DNA from: JASGKO01 sp049840595
GTDB taxonomy: Bacteria; Verrucomicrobiota; Verrucomicrobiia; Chthoniobacterales; Chthoniobacteraceae
NCBI GenBank assembly: GCA_049840595.1
Contig: JASGKO010000027.1
Span: 1-64,000 of the forward strand
Direction: 5' to 3'
Length of the DNA: 64,000 nt
Made by a program: the position numbers and the translations under genes. Positions within the stretch are counted from its first letter, which is position 1, and the number at the start of each line of letters is the position of its first letter. Positions 9,568-18,848 of this stretch are shown here, piece by piece. The notes under the pieces are model-generated. The model was not told where the DNA came from. It saw only the letters and a list, made by a program, of their open reading frames with translations, and made no database searches.

Positions 9568-11702
9568 TCAATCGAGAGGATCGAGAAGGGCGGCCAACGC
9601 CTCCGGGGTGGTGACGGGCTGGCGGCAGGCGTAGTGCTCGCACACGTAGGCGGTGGCGCGGCTTTCCAGCGACTTCATGGTGGCCATGGCGGGAAGGACT
9701 TGGGCCGTCGCTGCGTTGGCGAGGGTGAGCACCTTGTGCGGGAGAAAACGGGCGTTGACGACCTCCAGTAACGCCTGCGTTTCCGGGGCATCGGGTTGTC
9801 CGGTGATGACGATTTGCGCGGGCGGTCGCAGCGAGTAATCGAGCGCGACCAGCATTTGCGGGAGGGCGCTGGGCTGGCGTTTGAGCTGCGCGGCAAAGGC
9901 TTGCAGGATTTTTTCCGCCCGCGCCTGCCATTCGGGGCGATCGAGTAACGCGGAGAGCCGGAGCAGATTGAGCGCGGCGACCGAGTTGGGCGAAGGCTCG
10001 GCACCGTCGTAGTCCTCTTTCATCCGCAGCAGCACGCTGGGGTCCTCGCCGCTGGTGCTGAAATAGCCGCCGTGTTCTTCATCGGCGAAGCGGGTGTCCA
10101 TGGCTTGCTGCAGGCGAATCGCGAGCGCCAGCCAGTGCGGATCGAAGCCCGCTTCGTAGAGATCGAGCAGGCCCTGGATATAAAACGCATAGTCATCGGC
10201 AAAGCCTTGCGCCGAGGTGACGCCGTTGCGATGGCTGCGGAGCAGAACCTCGCCGGGCTGCAGCAGCGTGGCTTCGATGAAACGGGCCGCCGCTCCGGCC
10301 GCTGCGAGATATGTCGAATCGCCGAGAGTGCCGCCGCGCGGGCGAGCGCGGAAATGTGCAGCCCGTTCCAGGCGGTGAGGATCTTGTCATCCAGGTGCGG
10401 GCGTGGACGCTGGGCCCGACGCTGGAGGAGCGTCTCGCGGGCGGAGGCCAGTCGCGCGGAAACTTCGACCGGCTCTTTCCCAAAATGCCGCGCGGTTTCC
10501 GCGAGGTCGTGGCGCTGGAGGAGCGTGTTCTGGCCGGTGAGCTCGCCATGCGGATCGCTGCCCTCCGGCGAGTTGCCACCGGCCTCCACGCCGTAGTGAT
10601 AGGAGAAAAGCGCGGCGACTTCGGAGTCGAGCGCGGCTGCCAATTCCGCCTGCGTCCACACATAAAAGGCGCCTTCCACGCGCTCCGGTGAATCCGCGGT
10701 GGGAAAGCTGTCCGCATCCTCCGCCGAATAGAAGCCGCCGCCCGGATGCCGCATCTCGCGGAGCGTGTAATCGAGAATCGTGCGCGCCACTTCCGCATGT
10801 CGGGGTGCGCCGGTGAGCTGATAGGCATCGAGGTAGGTGAGGGCGAGCTGGGCCTGATCGTAGAGCATTTTTTCAAAATGCGGGACATGCCAGAACCGGT
10901 CCACCGAGTAGCGATGAAAGCCGCCGCCGAGTTGATCGCGCATGCCTCCCGCCGCCATGGCGTCGAGCGTGTGCACCACCATTGCGAGCAGTTCGGCGTC
11001 CTTGGTTCGCACGTGCTGGCGGAGCAGGAAATTGAGCGTGACCGGGCGCGGGAATTTCGGTGCGCCGCCGAAGCCGCCGAGCTCGTCGTCATAGCCGCGC
11101 GCGATTTGCTCCGCCGCGTGGTCGAGGGTCGTGGCCCCGAGGAGCTCGCCGGTGGAGGCCATCGGGGCCGCGTAGGCGCGCAGCATGTCCACGATCTCGT
11201 TGCCGTGGTGCACGACCTTCTCCCGATCACTGCGCCAGAGGGCGGCGAGATGTTCCAGCACGCGGGGAAAGCCGGGCATCCGGCCCCGGTCCGCAGGGGG
11301 GAAATAGGTGCCGCCGGAGAAGGGCTTCAAATCGGGGGTGAGGAAAACATTCATCGGCCAGCCGCCGCTGCCGTTCGTCGATTGCACGAAGGTCATGTAC
11401 ACGCGGTCCACATCGGGCCGTTCCTCGCGATCTACTTTGATGCTGATGAAGTGCTCGTTGAGGATCGCGGCGATGCGCGGGTTTTCAAACGACTCCCGCT
11501 CCATCACGTGACACCAGTGGCAGGTGGAATAGCCCACCGAGAGAAAGACCGGCTTGTCCTCGCGCCGGGCTTTTTCAAAGGCTTCCGCACCCCACGGATA
11601 CCAGTCCACCGGGTTGTGAACATGCTGGAGCAAGTAGGGCGACGACTGCCCGGCGAGGTGGTTGGTAAAGCGGTTTAAATGGGGCGATGATGGATTTTCC
11701 AC
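9568..11702 (-). CDS. DUF255 / thioredoxin-fold N-acylglucosamine-epimerase-like protein (YyaL type), frameshifted
   Basis: The N-terminus has the DUF255 signature: NHLAGQSSPYLLQHVHNPVDW, then a thioredoxin-like CxxC in STCHWCHVMERESFE and GGWPMNVFLTPD. The following alpha/alpha-barrel part contains GGGFHRYSVDRFWHVPHFEKMLYDQ and GGGFYSAEDADS, as in YyaL/SPATA20 proteins. The frame changes near 10315; the end is read from the frame holding MDTRFADEEHGGYF to the stop at 9568. Joined length is about 710 residues, normal for the family. Molecular function is unsettled (thiol chemistry plus a sugar-epimerase-like barrel). The start is uncertain: GTG at 11702 is preferred because an ATG at 11768 would leave only 2 bases to the divergent amidase gene. 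Confidence 0.85.
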
Positions 11703-11770
11703 GGCGATTCTTGACAAAGGCGGGTTGAAGAAACAATGAACGACAGATTCCAGCCGAAGCCCATTCAATT

Positions 11771-12424
11771 ATGATGCCTATCAATCGCCTGCCCTCGTCG
11801 TTTTCGCGTCCGGTTTTCTTTTTTCTTTCCGCGTTGATGGCGATGATCTGGCTCTCGGGTTGCGCCACCCCCGGGATTCGCAATACGCAGCGCACCTTTA
11901 ACACGGTGATTGTGGACCCGGGGCATGGAGCCAAGGACAACGGGGCCACCGCCCGGAGCGGCCTGCATGAGAAGGACTGCACGCTTGCGGTGGGGCTGAA
12001 GCTGAAGGATGAACTGCAGAAGACCGGCTACCGGGTGATCATGACCCGCGACACCGACGTGTTCATTCCGCTGAACGACCGGGCGGCGATTTCGAATCGC
12101 TATCACAACGCGATCTACGTTTCGATTCACTTCAACGATTCGCCGCGCCACGACATCCACGGCACCGAGGTGTATTACAATTCCACCCAGGCCATTCCGC
12201 TGGCGCGCAACATTCTCGACAGCATGCACGGGCTCACCACCGAGCGGTTCATCAAGCACGCGAATTTCCGGGTGCTGCGCTTGAATGAAAATCCCGCCGT
12301 GCTGGTGGAGTGCGCCTACCTGAGCAACCGCCCCGAAGCGGCAAACTCGGGCAGCGACGCCTTCCGCAAGCACCTCGCCGAGCAGATCGCACTCGGGATC
12401 TACAAGACGCGCAAGGGGGATTAG
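11771..12424 (+). CDS. N-acetylmuramoyl-L-alanine amidase (Amidase_3), lipoprotein
   Basis: This enzyme cuts the bond between MurNAc and the peptide stem of peptidoglycan. A lipoprotein signal (hydrophobic FFFLSALMAMIWLSGC, lipobox Cys at about residue 31) anchors it in a membrane. The catalytic domain starts at TVIVDPGHGAKDNGA (first zinc His), followed by the metal-binding Glu in LHEKDC, MTRDTDVFIPLNDR, and SIHFNDSP (second His). The last catalytic Glu is in NPAVLVECAYLSN. Length 217 residues is normal for a bare Amidase_3 enzyme. It is divergent from the DUF255 gene and convergent with the glycosidase. Methionine codons at 11771 and 11774 are both possible starts. Confidence 0.93.
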   Translation: MMPINRLPSSFSRPVFFFLSALMAMIWLSGCATPGIRNTQRTFNTVIVDPGHGAKDNGATARSGLHEKDCTLAVGLKLKDELQKTGYRVIMTRDTDVFIPLNDRAAISNRYHNAIYVSIHFNDSPRHDIHGTEVYYNSTQAIPLARNILDSMHGLTTERFIKHANFRVLRLNENPAVLVECAYLSNRPEAANSGSDAFRKHLAEQIALGIYKTRKGD

Positions 12425-12590
12425 CCACAGAGGTCACAGAGGGCACTGAGGGGCAGGTGTTAAGGTGGTGAAGGATTGGAGGCGGACTGGCTGCGAAGGT
12501 TTTCCCAGGGCGACTGGAGTCACGAAGAGCGGTGAGTCTTCAGTTTAATTTTCCTCCTCCGTGATCTCTGTGATCTCTGTGGCTTATTTC
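12425..12590. repeat. Inverted CACAGAG/CTCTGTG repeat pair between convergent genes
   Basis: CCACAGAGGTCACAGAGG just after the amidase stop (12425-12442) faces the inverse type CTGTGATCTCTGTGG at 12569-12583, overlapping the 3' end of the glycosidase. This is a degenerate tandem of CACAGAG/TCACAGAG units often seen scattered between genes in this bacterial group (from memory). It could form a long stem that stops transcription from both sides. Confidence 0.55.
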
Positions 12591-13608
12591 CCCGCGTTGC
12601 GCGTGAGGTAGTCGAGGACGAACTGGCCGTAGGTGGTGGGCGTTTTCCAGTCGTGCTCAAGCAGGTTGGGCGTCCAGTCGTTGTGCCAGCACCAGGCGGT
12701 GCTGGAGAGCTGGCGGGCATCGAGGAAGTCGCGCACGAATTTGTTGCCGAAGCTTTTGGCGGTGCCGCGAAATTCCTCCTTGGTCTTGGGCTGGAAGCCC
12801 CATTCGGTGACGATCACGGGTGCAACCTGGTCGAGCCCGTCCAGGGAGCGCGTCCAGCCGGCCTCGTCGTTATCATCCATCCCGGCATAGATGTGCCAGT
12901 CGTAGGCGAGGTTGCGCCCGGTGAGCGGGTGCTGGCGGATGCCGCGCAGGTCGTAGGCCCAGCTATTGCTGGTGGCGAGCACGACATTCTGCGAATGCGC
13001 GCGGATGATCCCGACCAGTTGCTGCAGATACGGGCGGAGCTTGTCCCAGGCGGCGGGGGGATCGTCGCCGTAATCCCGTTTGCGCACCGGTTCGTTCCAG
13101 GAGCTCGAAGAGAAGGCGGGGGTCGTTGCCGTAGCGGATGGCAATCGTGGTCCAAAAGTCTTTTGCCAGGGCAAAGCCGGAGTCGTAGAGATCGGGCGGA
13201 TCTTCGTCCCAGGCGGATTTGGTCGGCTCGTAGTAACCATCGGGCCAGCCGATCACGTGCCAGTCGATAATCACGCACAGGCCCTGCTTTTCGGCAGGCA
13301 GCGATATTTTCCGAGAGGGTTTTGAGCACCTGCTCGCGCTGGCCATGCTTCCAGAGCGAGGGGTGGACATCCATCCGCACGAGGGTCGCGTGCCAGTCGT
13401 GCGCGATGGATTCGTAATCGGAAAGCGGTCGCCCCGACCGGGCCAGCGTGGGATCGCCGACCCCCACGCCGCGCAGGATCACGGGATGACCGTCGAGCAG
13501 GAGCTGATGGCCGCTGACGGAGAGGGTGGAGGCGTGGAGCGGGGAAAATGACGAATGACCAATGACGAATGACAAATAAGCGAACAGGCTGATGGTGCGC
13601 TTGGTCAT
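12584..13608 (-). CDS. Secreted glycoside hydrolase family 5 (cellulase-like), two frameshifts
   Basis: A signal peptide (MTKRTISLFAYLSF ... SPLHA) leads into GHQLLLDGHPVILRGVGVGD, the usual start of GH5 endoglucanases. After a frame change near 13295 comes GLCVIIDWHVIGWPDGYY. A second change near 13110 follows FELWNEPVRK, which carries the acid/base Glu in the NEP motif. The nucleophile Glu is in VIVTEWGFQP (about 12800). Joined length is about 340 residues. It is expected to cut beta-1,4 glucan or mannan outside the cytoplasm; the exact substrate cannot be read. The signal region is partly encoded by the common intergenic tandem ATGACCAATGACGAATGAC (13552-13574), so the true N-terminus may be shorter. 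Confidence 0.85.
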
Positions 13609-13644
13609 GGTCCCGGGGCCTTTATTCCATGTGGGAAGGCGGGG

Positions 13645-14445
13645 CTATTCGTCCTGCGAAGCGCCTGTGGTCTGGAGGCGCTTGATGGTCGCGGCCTCGA
13701 TGCGGTCGATGCGATCCTTCAGCGTCGGGTCGATGTCGCGCATCTTGTCGAAGAGAGCCCGGTAGTAAGCCTTGGTAAGGCTGCGCTGGGTATCCGGATC
13801 GCGGGCGGCATCCGCCTTGTCCTGCAGGGCGAGGATATCCTTGTCCTCCAGCGCCTGGCTCTTCACGGCACTGTAGCGGGCCTTGATGACGACCTCATTA
13901 TCGATGCCCGCCGGGAGCGAGGAGTTGGCCTCCGGCTTGGTGGCGGTGGCCTCGGGGGAGAAGGGCAGCGGGGCATTCATGCCGGTGGTCGGAGCGTCGT
14001 CGCTCTTTTTGGGAGCGGGGGTGGCGGCGGGTGTTTCCTCGGGAGTGGGGGTCGGGCGCGGTTTCCGGCGTGGCTTGGGGGTGGCGCTGGGAGTCGGTTC
14101 CGGCGTGGCTTCCGCGGCGGCTTTGGCGTGCTTTCTCGAGCTGCGCTTTTCCTCCCTGGGCGTGGGGGAAGACTTGGCGACCGCTGTGGGAGTGGGCGCC
14201 GGCGTGGCGGAGGCGGCGGGCGTCGGGGTGGCCTTGGGCTTTTTCTCGTGATGCTGGAAGGGGTTCAGGCGATCGAGCAGCGAGGGTTTCTTTGGCTTCG
14301 GAGTGGCGGAAGGGGTCGCGCTCGGGGCCGGCGTGGCGCTGGCTTCAGGCTTGGCAGCCTTTTCCCTGGCACTGGAGGGGGTGACGCAGAACGGCGAACT
14401 GAGCGCGAACACAAACAGAGTGGCGGTGACGGCAAGCTTTTTCAT
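13645..14445 (-). CDS. Secreted Pro/Ala/Thr-rich protein of unknown function
   Basis: The protein has a signal peptide (MKKLAVTATLFVFALSS ... PSSA) and a long low-complexity middle with TPTP, SATPKPKK and KHAKAAAEATPEP units (about residues 25-170). A helical C-terminal part of about 90 residues (NEVVIKARYSAVKSQALEDKD ... RIEAATIKRLQ) looks soluble. The Pro-rich region is typical of a spacer crossing the periplasm or wall. No catalytic motif is seen. The ATG at 14445 is preferred over the upstream in-frame start because it begins a clear signal peptide. Confidence 0.7.
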   Translation of the reverse strand: MKKLAVTATLFVFALSSPFCVTPSSAREKAAKPEASATPAPSATPSATPKPKKPSLLDRLNPFQHHEKKPKATPTPAASATPAPTPTAVAKSSPTPREEKRSSRKHAKAAAEATPEPTPSATPKPRRKPRPTPTPEETPAATPAPKKSDDAPTTGMNAPLPFSPEATATKPEANSSLPAGIDNEVVIKARYSAVKSQALEDKDILALQDKADAARDPDTQRSLTKAYYRALFDKMRDIDPTLKDRIDRIEAATIKRLQTTGASQDE

Positions 14446-14530
14446 GGTCAAGCGGGAAAGATTGTGGTTTCGGCGTAGTCTGTCTATAGCAAATCTTGCT
14501 TGTCGCGCAGGTCGTGCCAACAGTTCGTCT

Positions 14531-15040
14531 ATGAAACGCTCTCAATTCCCCTGGCTGGCGGCCCTTGGCTTCCTGCTGGTCTTCCCGTTTTTTCTGAACC
14601 GCCGCTTTCGCGTGGTGCGGCGCGTGCTGGTGCGGGCGCATCCCGCCCAGGTCTATCCTTTTCTTTCCAACCTGAAAAACTGGCCCCTCTGGATTCCCTC
14701 GCTGGGGGACCGGGTGGAATATTTGAAATACTCGGGCGATGAAGAGGGCCCCGGTGCCGTCGTCAGCCACGAAGGCTGCTGCTGCGAAGGGAAGATCCGG
14801 ATTCGCCACGTGCGCCCGGATGAGCGGGTCGCTTTTGAAATCGAATCCGCCAGTTACGAGATCGAGGGCATCGTTTCCCTGGAGCCGGTCGAGGAAATGA
14901 CGCGGATCACGCTCGTCTGCATGTGGGCGCCGCGGACGATGCCCTATGCCCGCTATTTCGATCTCGCGCTGAAGCTCTGGCTCAAGCGGGAAACGACGCT
15001 GGCGCTGACGGATCTGCAACTGCTGGTGGAAGAGGCGTAA
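14531..15040 (+). CDS. SRPBCC (START/polyketide-cyclase-like) family protein
   Basis: One N-terminal membrane segment (WLAALGFLLVFPFFL) is followed by a helix-grip-fold domain: VRAHPAQVYPFLSNLKNWPLW is the characteristic start and VAFEIESASYEIEG follows. The protein ends VLTDLQLLVEEA-like at residue 169. Such domains bind small hydrophobic ligands; the ligand is unknown. The stop codon directly abuts the ATG of the alanine racemase gene, so the two are probably co-transcribed. An earlier in-frame start (14303) would overlap the divergent neighbour and is rejected. Confidence 0.75.
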   Translation: MKRSQFPWLAALGFLLVFPFFLNRRFRVVRRVLVRAHPAQVYPFLSNLKNWPLWIPSLGDRVEYLKYSGDEEGPGAVVSHEGCCCEGKIRIRHVRPDERVAFEIESASYEIEGIVSLEPVEEMTRITLVCMWAPRTMPYARYFDLALKLWLKRETTLALTDLQLLVEEA

Positions 15041-16114
15041 ATGCACAGCCATCGGAGTTGGGCGGAAATCAATCCCGCCGCGTTGAGGCACAATCTCGGC
15101 GTGGTGCGGGAAAAAGTGGGGCCGACGGCGGACATCATGGCCGTGGTGAAAGCGCACGCCTACGGGCACGACGTGGAGCTGGTGGTGCCGGCGATTCGCG
15201 AGCTGGTGCAGATGTTTGCGGTGGCCAACGTGACCGAGGCGAAGGAATTGCGGACGCTCTGCGCCCACGAAATCCTCATCCTGGGCCCCGCCTTGCCGGA
15301 AGAGCGGCCGGAGATTGTCGCGGCCGGTTTCATGCCCGTGATCTCGAGCCTGGGCGAGGCGCACGCCTACGCGGCGCTGGGCCGGACGCGGGCCCATCTG
15401 GTGGTGGATACCGGCATGGGCCGCATCGGCGTGTGGCAGGATGATTTTGAGCGCGAGGTGGAAAAAATCCTGCGGGTGAAAAACCTGGAAATCGTGGGGA
15501 TTGCGACCCACCTGCCAGTGCCGGATGAGGATGTGGAGTTTACCCAGGCCCAGCTGGAGCGGTTCCAAAGCCTGGTGGAAAAGCACCAGATTCCCACCGT
15601 GAATGCCCTCAACAGCGCGGGCATCCTGCGGTTTCCGCAATTTGCGGGCGGGATGGTGCGGGCCGGGCTGATGATTTATGGCAGCTCGCCCTTGCACGAA
15701 TTCCAGCCGCTGCTCCAGCCGGTGATGACGTGGAAGACCCGCGTCGTCATGGTGCGCGATGTGGGCGAGGGGCGGAGCATCAGCTACGGGCGCACGTTCA
15801 TCACCCCCGGGCCGATGCGGGTGGCGACCCTGGCCGCCGGCTATGCGGACGGTTATCACCGCACCTTGTCCAACCGGGGCGCGAGCGTGCTGATTCGCGG
15901 GCAGCGCTGTCCCTTGCTGGGGCGGGTGACGATGGACCAGATCATGGTGGATGTGAGCGGGCTTTCCGAAGTGGAACTCGGCGACGAGGCCGTGCTGGTG
16001 GGACGGCAGGGCGACGAGGAGATCCTCGCCGGGGAACTGGCGCAACTGGCCGGGACGATCGCGTGGGAGATCATGACCAGTGTGTCGCGCCGTGTTCCGA
16101 GGATCACCGGTTGA
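15041..16114 (+). CDS. alr: Alanine racemase (PLP)
   Basis: It makes D-alanine from L-alanine for peptidoglycan. The PLP lysine is in MAVVKAHAYGHD (residue 37). The second catalytic residue is the Tyr of SISYGRTF (about residue 250). Other family hallmarks are HLVVDTGMGRIGV, VRAGLMIYG and GYADGY, and LLGRVTMDQIMVDVS near the C-terminus. At 357 residues it is complete and in one frame. The gene starts immediately after the SRPBCC stop codon, implying translational coupling. Confidence 0.96.
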   Translation: MHSHRSWAEINPAALRHNLGVVREKVGPTADIMAVVKAHAYGHDVELVVPAIRELVQMFAVANVTEAKELRTLCAHEILILGPALPEERPEIVAAGFMPVISSLGEAHAYAALGRTRAHLVVDTGMGRIGVWQDDFEREVEKILRVKNLEIVGIATHLPVPDEDVEFTQAQLERFQSLVEKHQIPTVNALNSAGILRFPQFAGGMVRAGLMIYGSSPLHEFQPLLQPVMTWKTRVVMVRDVGEGRSISYGRTFITPGPMRVATLAAGYADGYHRTLSNRGASVLIRGQRCPLLGRVTMDQIMVDVSGLSEVELGDEAVLVGRQGDEEILAGELAQLAGTIAWEIMTSVSRRVPRITG

Positions 16115-16154
16115 TTTGAATTTGCAACCGGACGATTCCCGCTAGAGTGACCCT

Positions 16155-16518
16155 ATGTTTCAGGTGATTTTCAACGAGGCTGAGCACGGCCGAAATGTCG
16201 CGCCTCCCCAAGAGCCTCCAGCTTGATCTGCTGGCAGAATTCCAGGTCCTCCCCGAGGACATGGACCAGCTCGATCCGGAAAAATTCGGCGTGATCGAGC
16301 GCGAGGGAAAGAAGCTCCACCGCTACCGCGCCCTGGACTACCGCATCTATTTTGAAAAGGCCGCCGAGGGGATCGTGATTCACCGCGTGCTGCACAAAAA
16401 TACGATTCGCGATTTCCTTTTTCGCTCCAAGCTGCCGATGGCCGAGGACGAGCAACTCGGCGATACGAAGGAGTTCTGGAAACTGATCGAACAGGGCGAA
16501 GAGACGCGGAAGAAGTAG
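16155..16518 (+). CDS. RelE/ParE-like protein (orphan), possible one-base break at the start
   Basis: MFQVIFNE at 16155 continues, after one missing base near 16180, as LSTAEMSRLPKSLQLDLLAEF. This gives a complete RelE/ParE-like fold: LHRYRALDYRIYFEKAAEGIVIHRVLHKNTIRDFLF is the usual strand pair and C-terminal helix. An uninterrupted reading starts at ATG 16195 (107 residues). RelE-type proteins cut mRNA and ParE-type proteins inhibit gyrase, but no antitoxin gene is adjacent on either side. Similar solitary proteins are widespread in Chlamydiae/Verrucomicrobia (from memory), so a housekeeping role is also possible. Confidence 0.7.
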
Positions 16519-16542
16519 TTTTGCCAAGCCGGCGGTTTCTTT

Positions 16543-17720
16543 ATGGATGCGACTGATTTCGACCTCGAATCGTTGATAGCCGATGAGGCGCTCCGCCGGG
16601 AGGCGTTCCCGGTCTGCGACGCGGGGATTTTCTTTGGCCACGCCGGGGTGACGGCCCTGCCCGCCGCGGTGGCGCAGGCCACGGTGGACTATACGCTGCG
16701 TTCCTCGCGGCAGCACCAGGAGTTCGGCGAAGTGCTGCGCGACATCCGCCGGGCGCGCAAGCTGGCGGCGCAATTGATCAACGCGGAGGCCGATGAGATC
16801 GCGCTGCTCGGGCCGACCTCGCTGGGGCTGAGCCTTTTTTCCAACGGCCTGCCCTGGCAGGCGGGCGACGAGATCGTATGTTACGGCGAGGATTACCCGG
16901 CGAATGTCTATCCGTGGCTCGATCTGGAGCAACGCCACGGGGTGAAGATCCGCTATCTGCAGCCGGAGCAGCCCGGCGCGATCACGCCGGAACTGGTGGA
17001 GGCCGCGCTCACGGAGCGCACCCGGCTCGTTGCGCTTGCCTCCTGTCATTTCCTCACCGGTCGCCGGATCGACGTGGATGCAATCGGGGTGCGGCTGCGG
17101 AAGCGGGGCGTGCTGTTCTCGCTGGATGCGATCCAGACGATCGGCGCGTTTCCGACCTCGATGAGTACGTGGATTTCATGAGCGCCGACGCGCACAAGTG
17201 GATGCTCGGGCCGATGGCGATTGGCATCGTGTATGTGAAGAAAGCGCACTTCGAGCTCCTGCGCCCGTCCCTGCTCGGGGCGTGGAACGTGCAGTCGCCC
17301 AATTTCATTTCGCAAAAGGAGGTGCGCTTTGTCGAGACGGCCCAGCGCTACGAGCCCGGCGTGCTGAACACGGCCGGGATGTACGGCATGATGGCGGCCC
17401 ATGAGATGTTCCTGCGCATCGGGATGGAAAAAATCGCCGCCCGCCTGCTTGATTTGAAGGCTTTCCTCGTCCGTGGTTTGCAGGAGCTCGGCTTCGAAAT
17501 CTACGGCGTGGAATCCGGCCCCGCCGCCTCGAGCATCACCACCTTTCGCCACCCCAGCGCGAGCATGGCCGCGCTCTTCAAGCGCCTGGAAAGCGAGCAG
17601 ATCGTCGCCTCACTGCGCTACGACCGTGAGGGGGTGGAGTATCTGCGCTTCAGCCCGCACTTTTACAACACCGAGGCGGAACTCGACCGGGCGCTCGCCG
17701 TGCTGAAGGCGGGGCTCTAA
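16543..17720 (+). CDS. Class V aminotransferase / cysteine-desulfurase-like protein, one frameshift
   Basis: This PLP enzyme resembles SufS and kynureninase-type class V aminotransferases. The first half has FFGHAGVTALP, EIALLGPTSLGLSLF and VLFSLDAIQTIGAF. A one-base break near 17165 (DEYVDFM is out of frame) is followed by SADAHKWMLGPMAIG, where the Lys is the PLP residue. The C-terminal domain ends EYLRFSPHFYNTEAELDRAL. Joined length is about 392 residues. No SufU/SufE or Fe-S assembly genes are nearby, and the active-site Cys loop of SufS is not evident, so a desulfurase role is unproven. Confidence 0.82.
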
Positions 17721-18590
17721 GCCTTCGCCGTCTCCTGCGCTGGCGCGCCGGGAATCTTCGTTTCCAGTGCGCCAAAGACCCGTTCCATCACCGGCTGGCA
17801 GTATTGGCGCACCTTGGCCTGCAGGTAATCGGGGTCGAGTTGGGCGAGGATATTGAACATCTCCTTGCCCTCGAAGGCGTGGGAGCGGTTCGCTGTTGAG
17901 GTGGAGGTGCGGGATTTCCAGGAAGTCCGCCAGCTTCTCGGTGGAACGCGAGATTTCGTGCGTGGGAATGATGAGCAGGCGCTCCGCCGGCACGTGATCG
18001 AGCACGAGCTGGTTGTGCCAGGCCCAGTAGGAGAGGTAGCCGTCGAGGGTGTAGAGCCCTTTCTCCGCCAGCACCTTCTCCTCGGGCGGATGGGTGAAGC
18101 GGCTCGCCTGGTAGCGGAAATCCCAGATCTCGCGCCAGCACGGTTCGAAGGGATGGCGGAAGAAATGGTTGAGGTCGGAATCGAGCCAGGAAAGCACCTT
18201 GCGAATGGTGAGCACGAACTTGGCATCGGGATGGAGTTCCACCAGCAGGGGGAGAAATTCGATGTTGAGATTCGAGGCATCCATTTCCAGCCACAGATGG
18301 CGGTCCCGATGGCGTAGATATTGGCGCTGCTCTTCGGGGCTGAGCTCATGGGCGGCGGAGCGAAGGGTGAAGCGAACGGTTTCGCGCTCCTTGGCCTCGT
18401 GACGCGCCAGATAGCGCTCCTCCAGCATGTGGGTGATGGAGTGTGCGCCCGACTTGGAGGTGCCCACGGAGAAGGCGTGAAAGCGCCGGGGGTGAAAGGT
18501 GCGCAACAGCGGGCGGTAGATGTAGTTGCGATAGCGGTCCTGCCACAGTCGCAGCCCGGACTGTTTCGGGAATCCCAAGTTGATGCTCAT
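17717..18590 (-). CDS. Sulfotransferase-like P-loop protein, frameshifted
   Basis: The 5'-phosphosulfate loop region reads FSVGTSKSGAHSITHML, where the usual TT after KSG is AH. The 3'-phosphate region KFVLTIRKVLSWLDSDLNHFF fits PAPS-dependent sulfotransferases. The frame changes near 17885; the end is FNILAQLDPDYLQAKVRQYC. Joined length is about 290 residues. It would move sulfate from PAPS to a sugar, lipid or protein hydroxyl; the acceptor is unknown. The gene is convergent with the class V aminotransferase (4-base overlap of ends) and divergent from the pyruvate kinase gene. Confidence 0.8.
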
Positions 18591-18848
18591 TCGGTGTTGG
18601 TTGGTGCGAGGTTGAAGATGGGTTCGTGAGTTATGTCACAGAAATGTCACATTTCCGTAACAAAATACTTGAATCCCTATTAAGTCAATATAGTTTCGCG
18701 CCTTAAAAATGCGCTGAAACAGGCGTTGGAACGCGGAAAAGGATGCGCGTTCGCTGAATTTAAGAAAAAAACCCTATTTGAAAGGTAGGAAAATTCAGGA
18801 CGGTCTGTGGAAAGCAGGGCATTGGAAAACCAAGGAGACTTTTAACGA
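18591..18848. promoter_or_regulatory. AT-rich divergent promoter region
   Basis: This 258-base gap between divergent genes is much richer in A/T than its surroundings. It contains the direct repeat ATGTCACA/ATGTCACATTT (18634-18655) and candidate promoter hexamers TTGAAT (18670) and TATAGT (18690), although their 14-base spacing is short. An AAGGAGA ribosome-binding site lies just before the ATG at 18849. Confidence 0.4.

Noticed and set aside
9242..9634. Small frames inside the repeat cluster
   Set aside because: Both strands give frames only because the inverted repeat is free of stops; the residues are repeat-derived.
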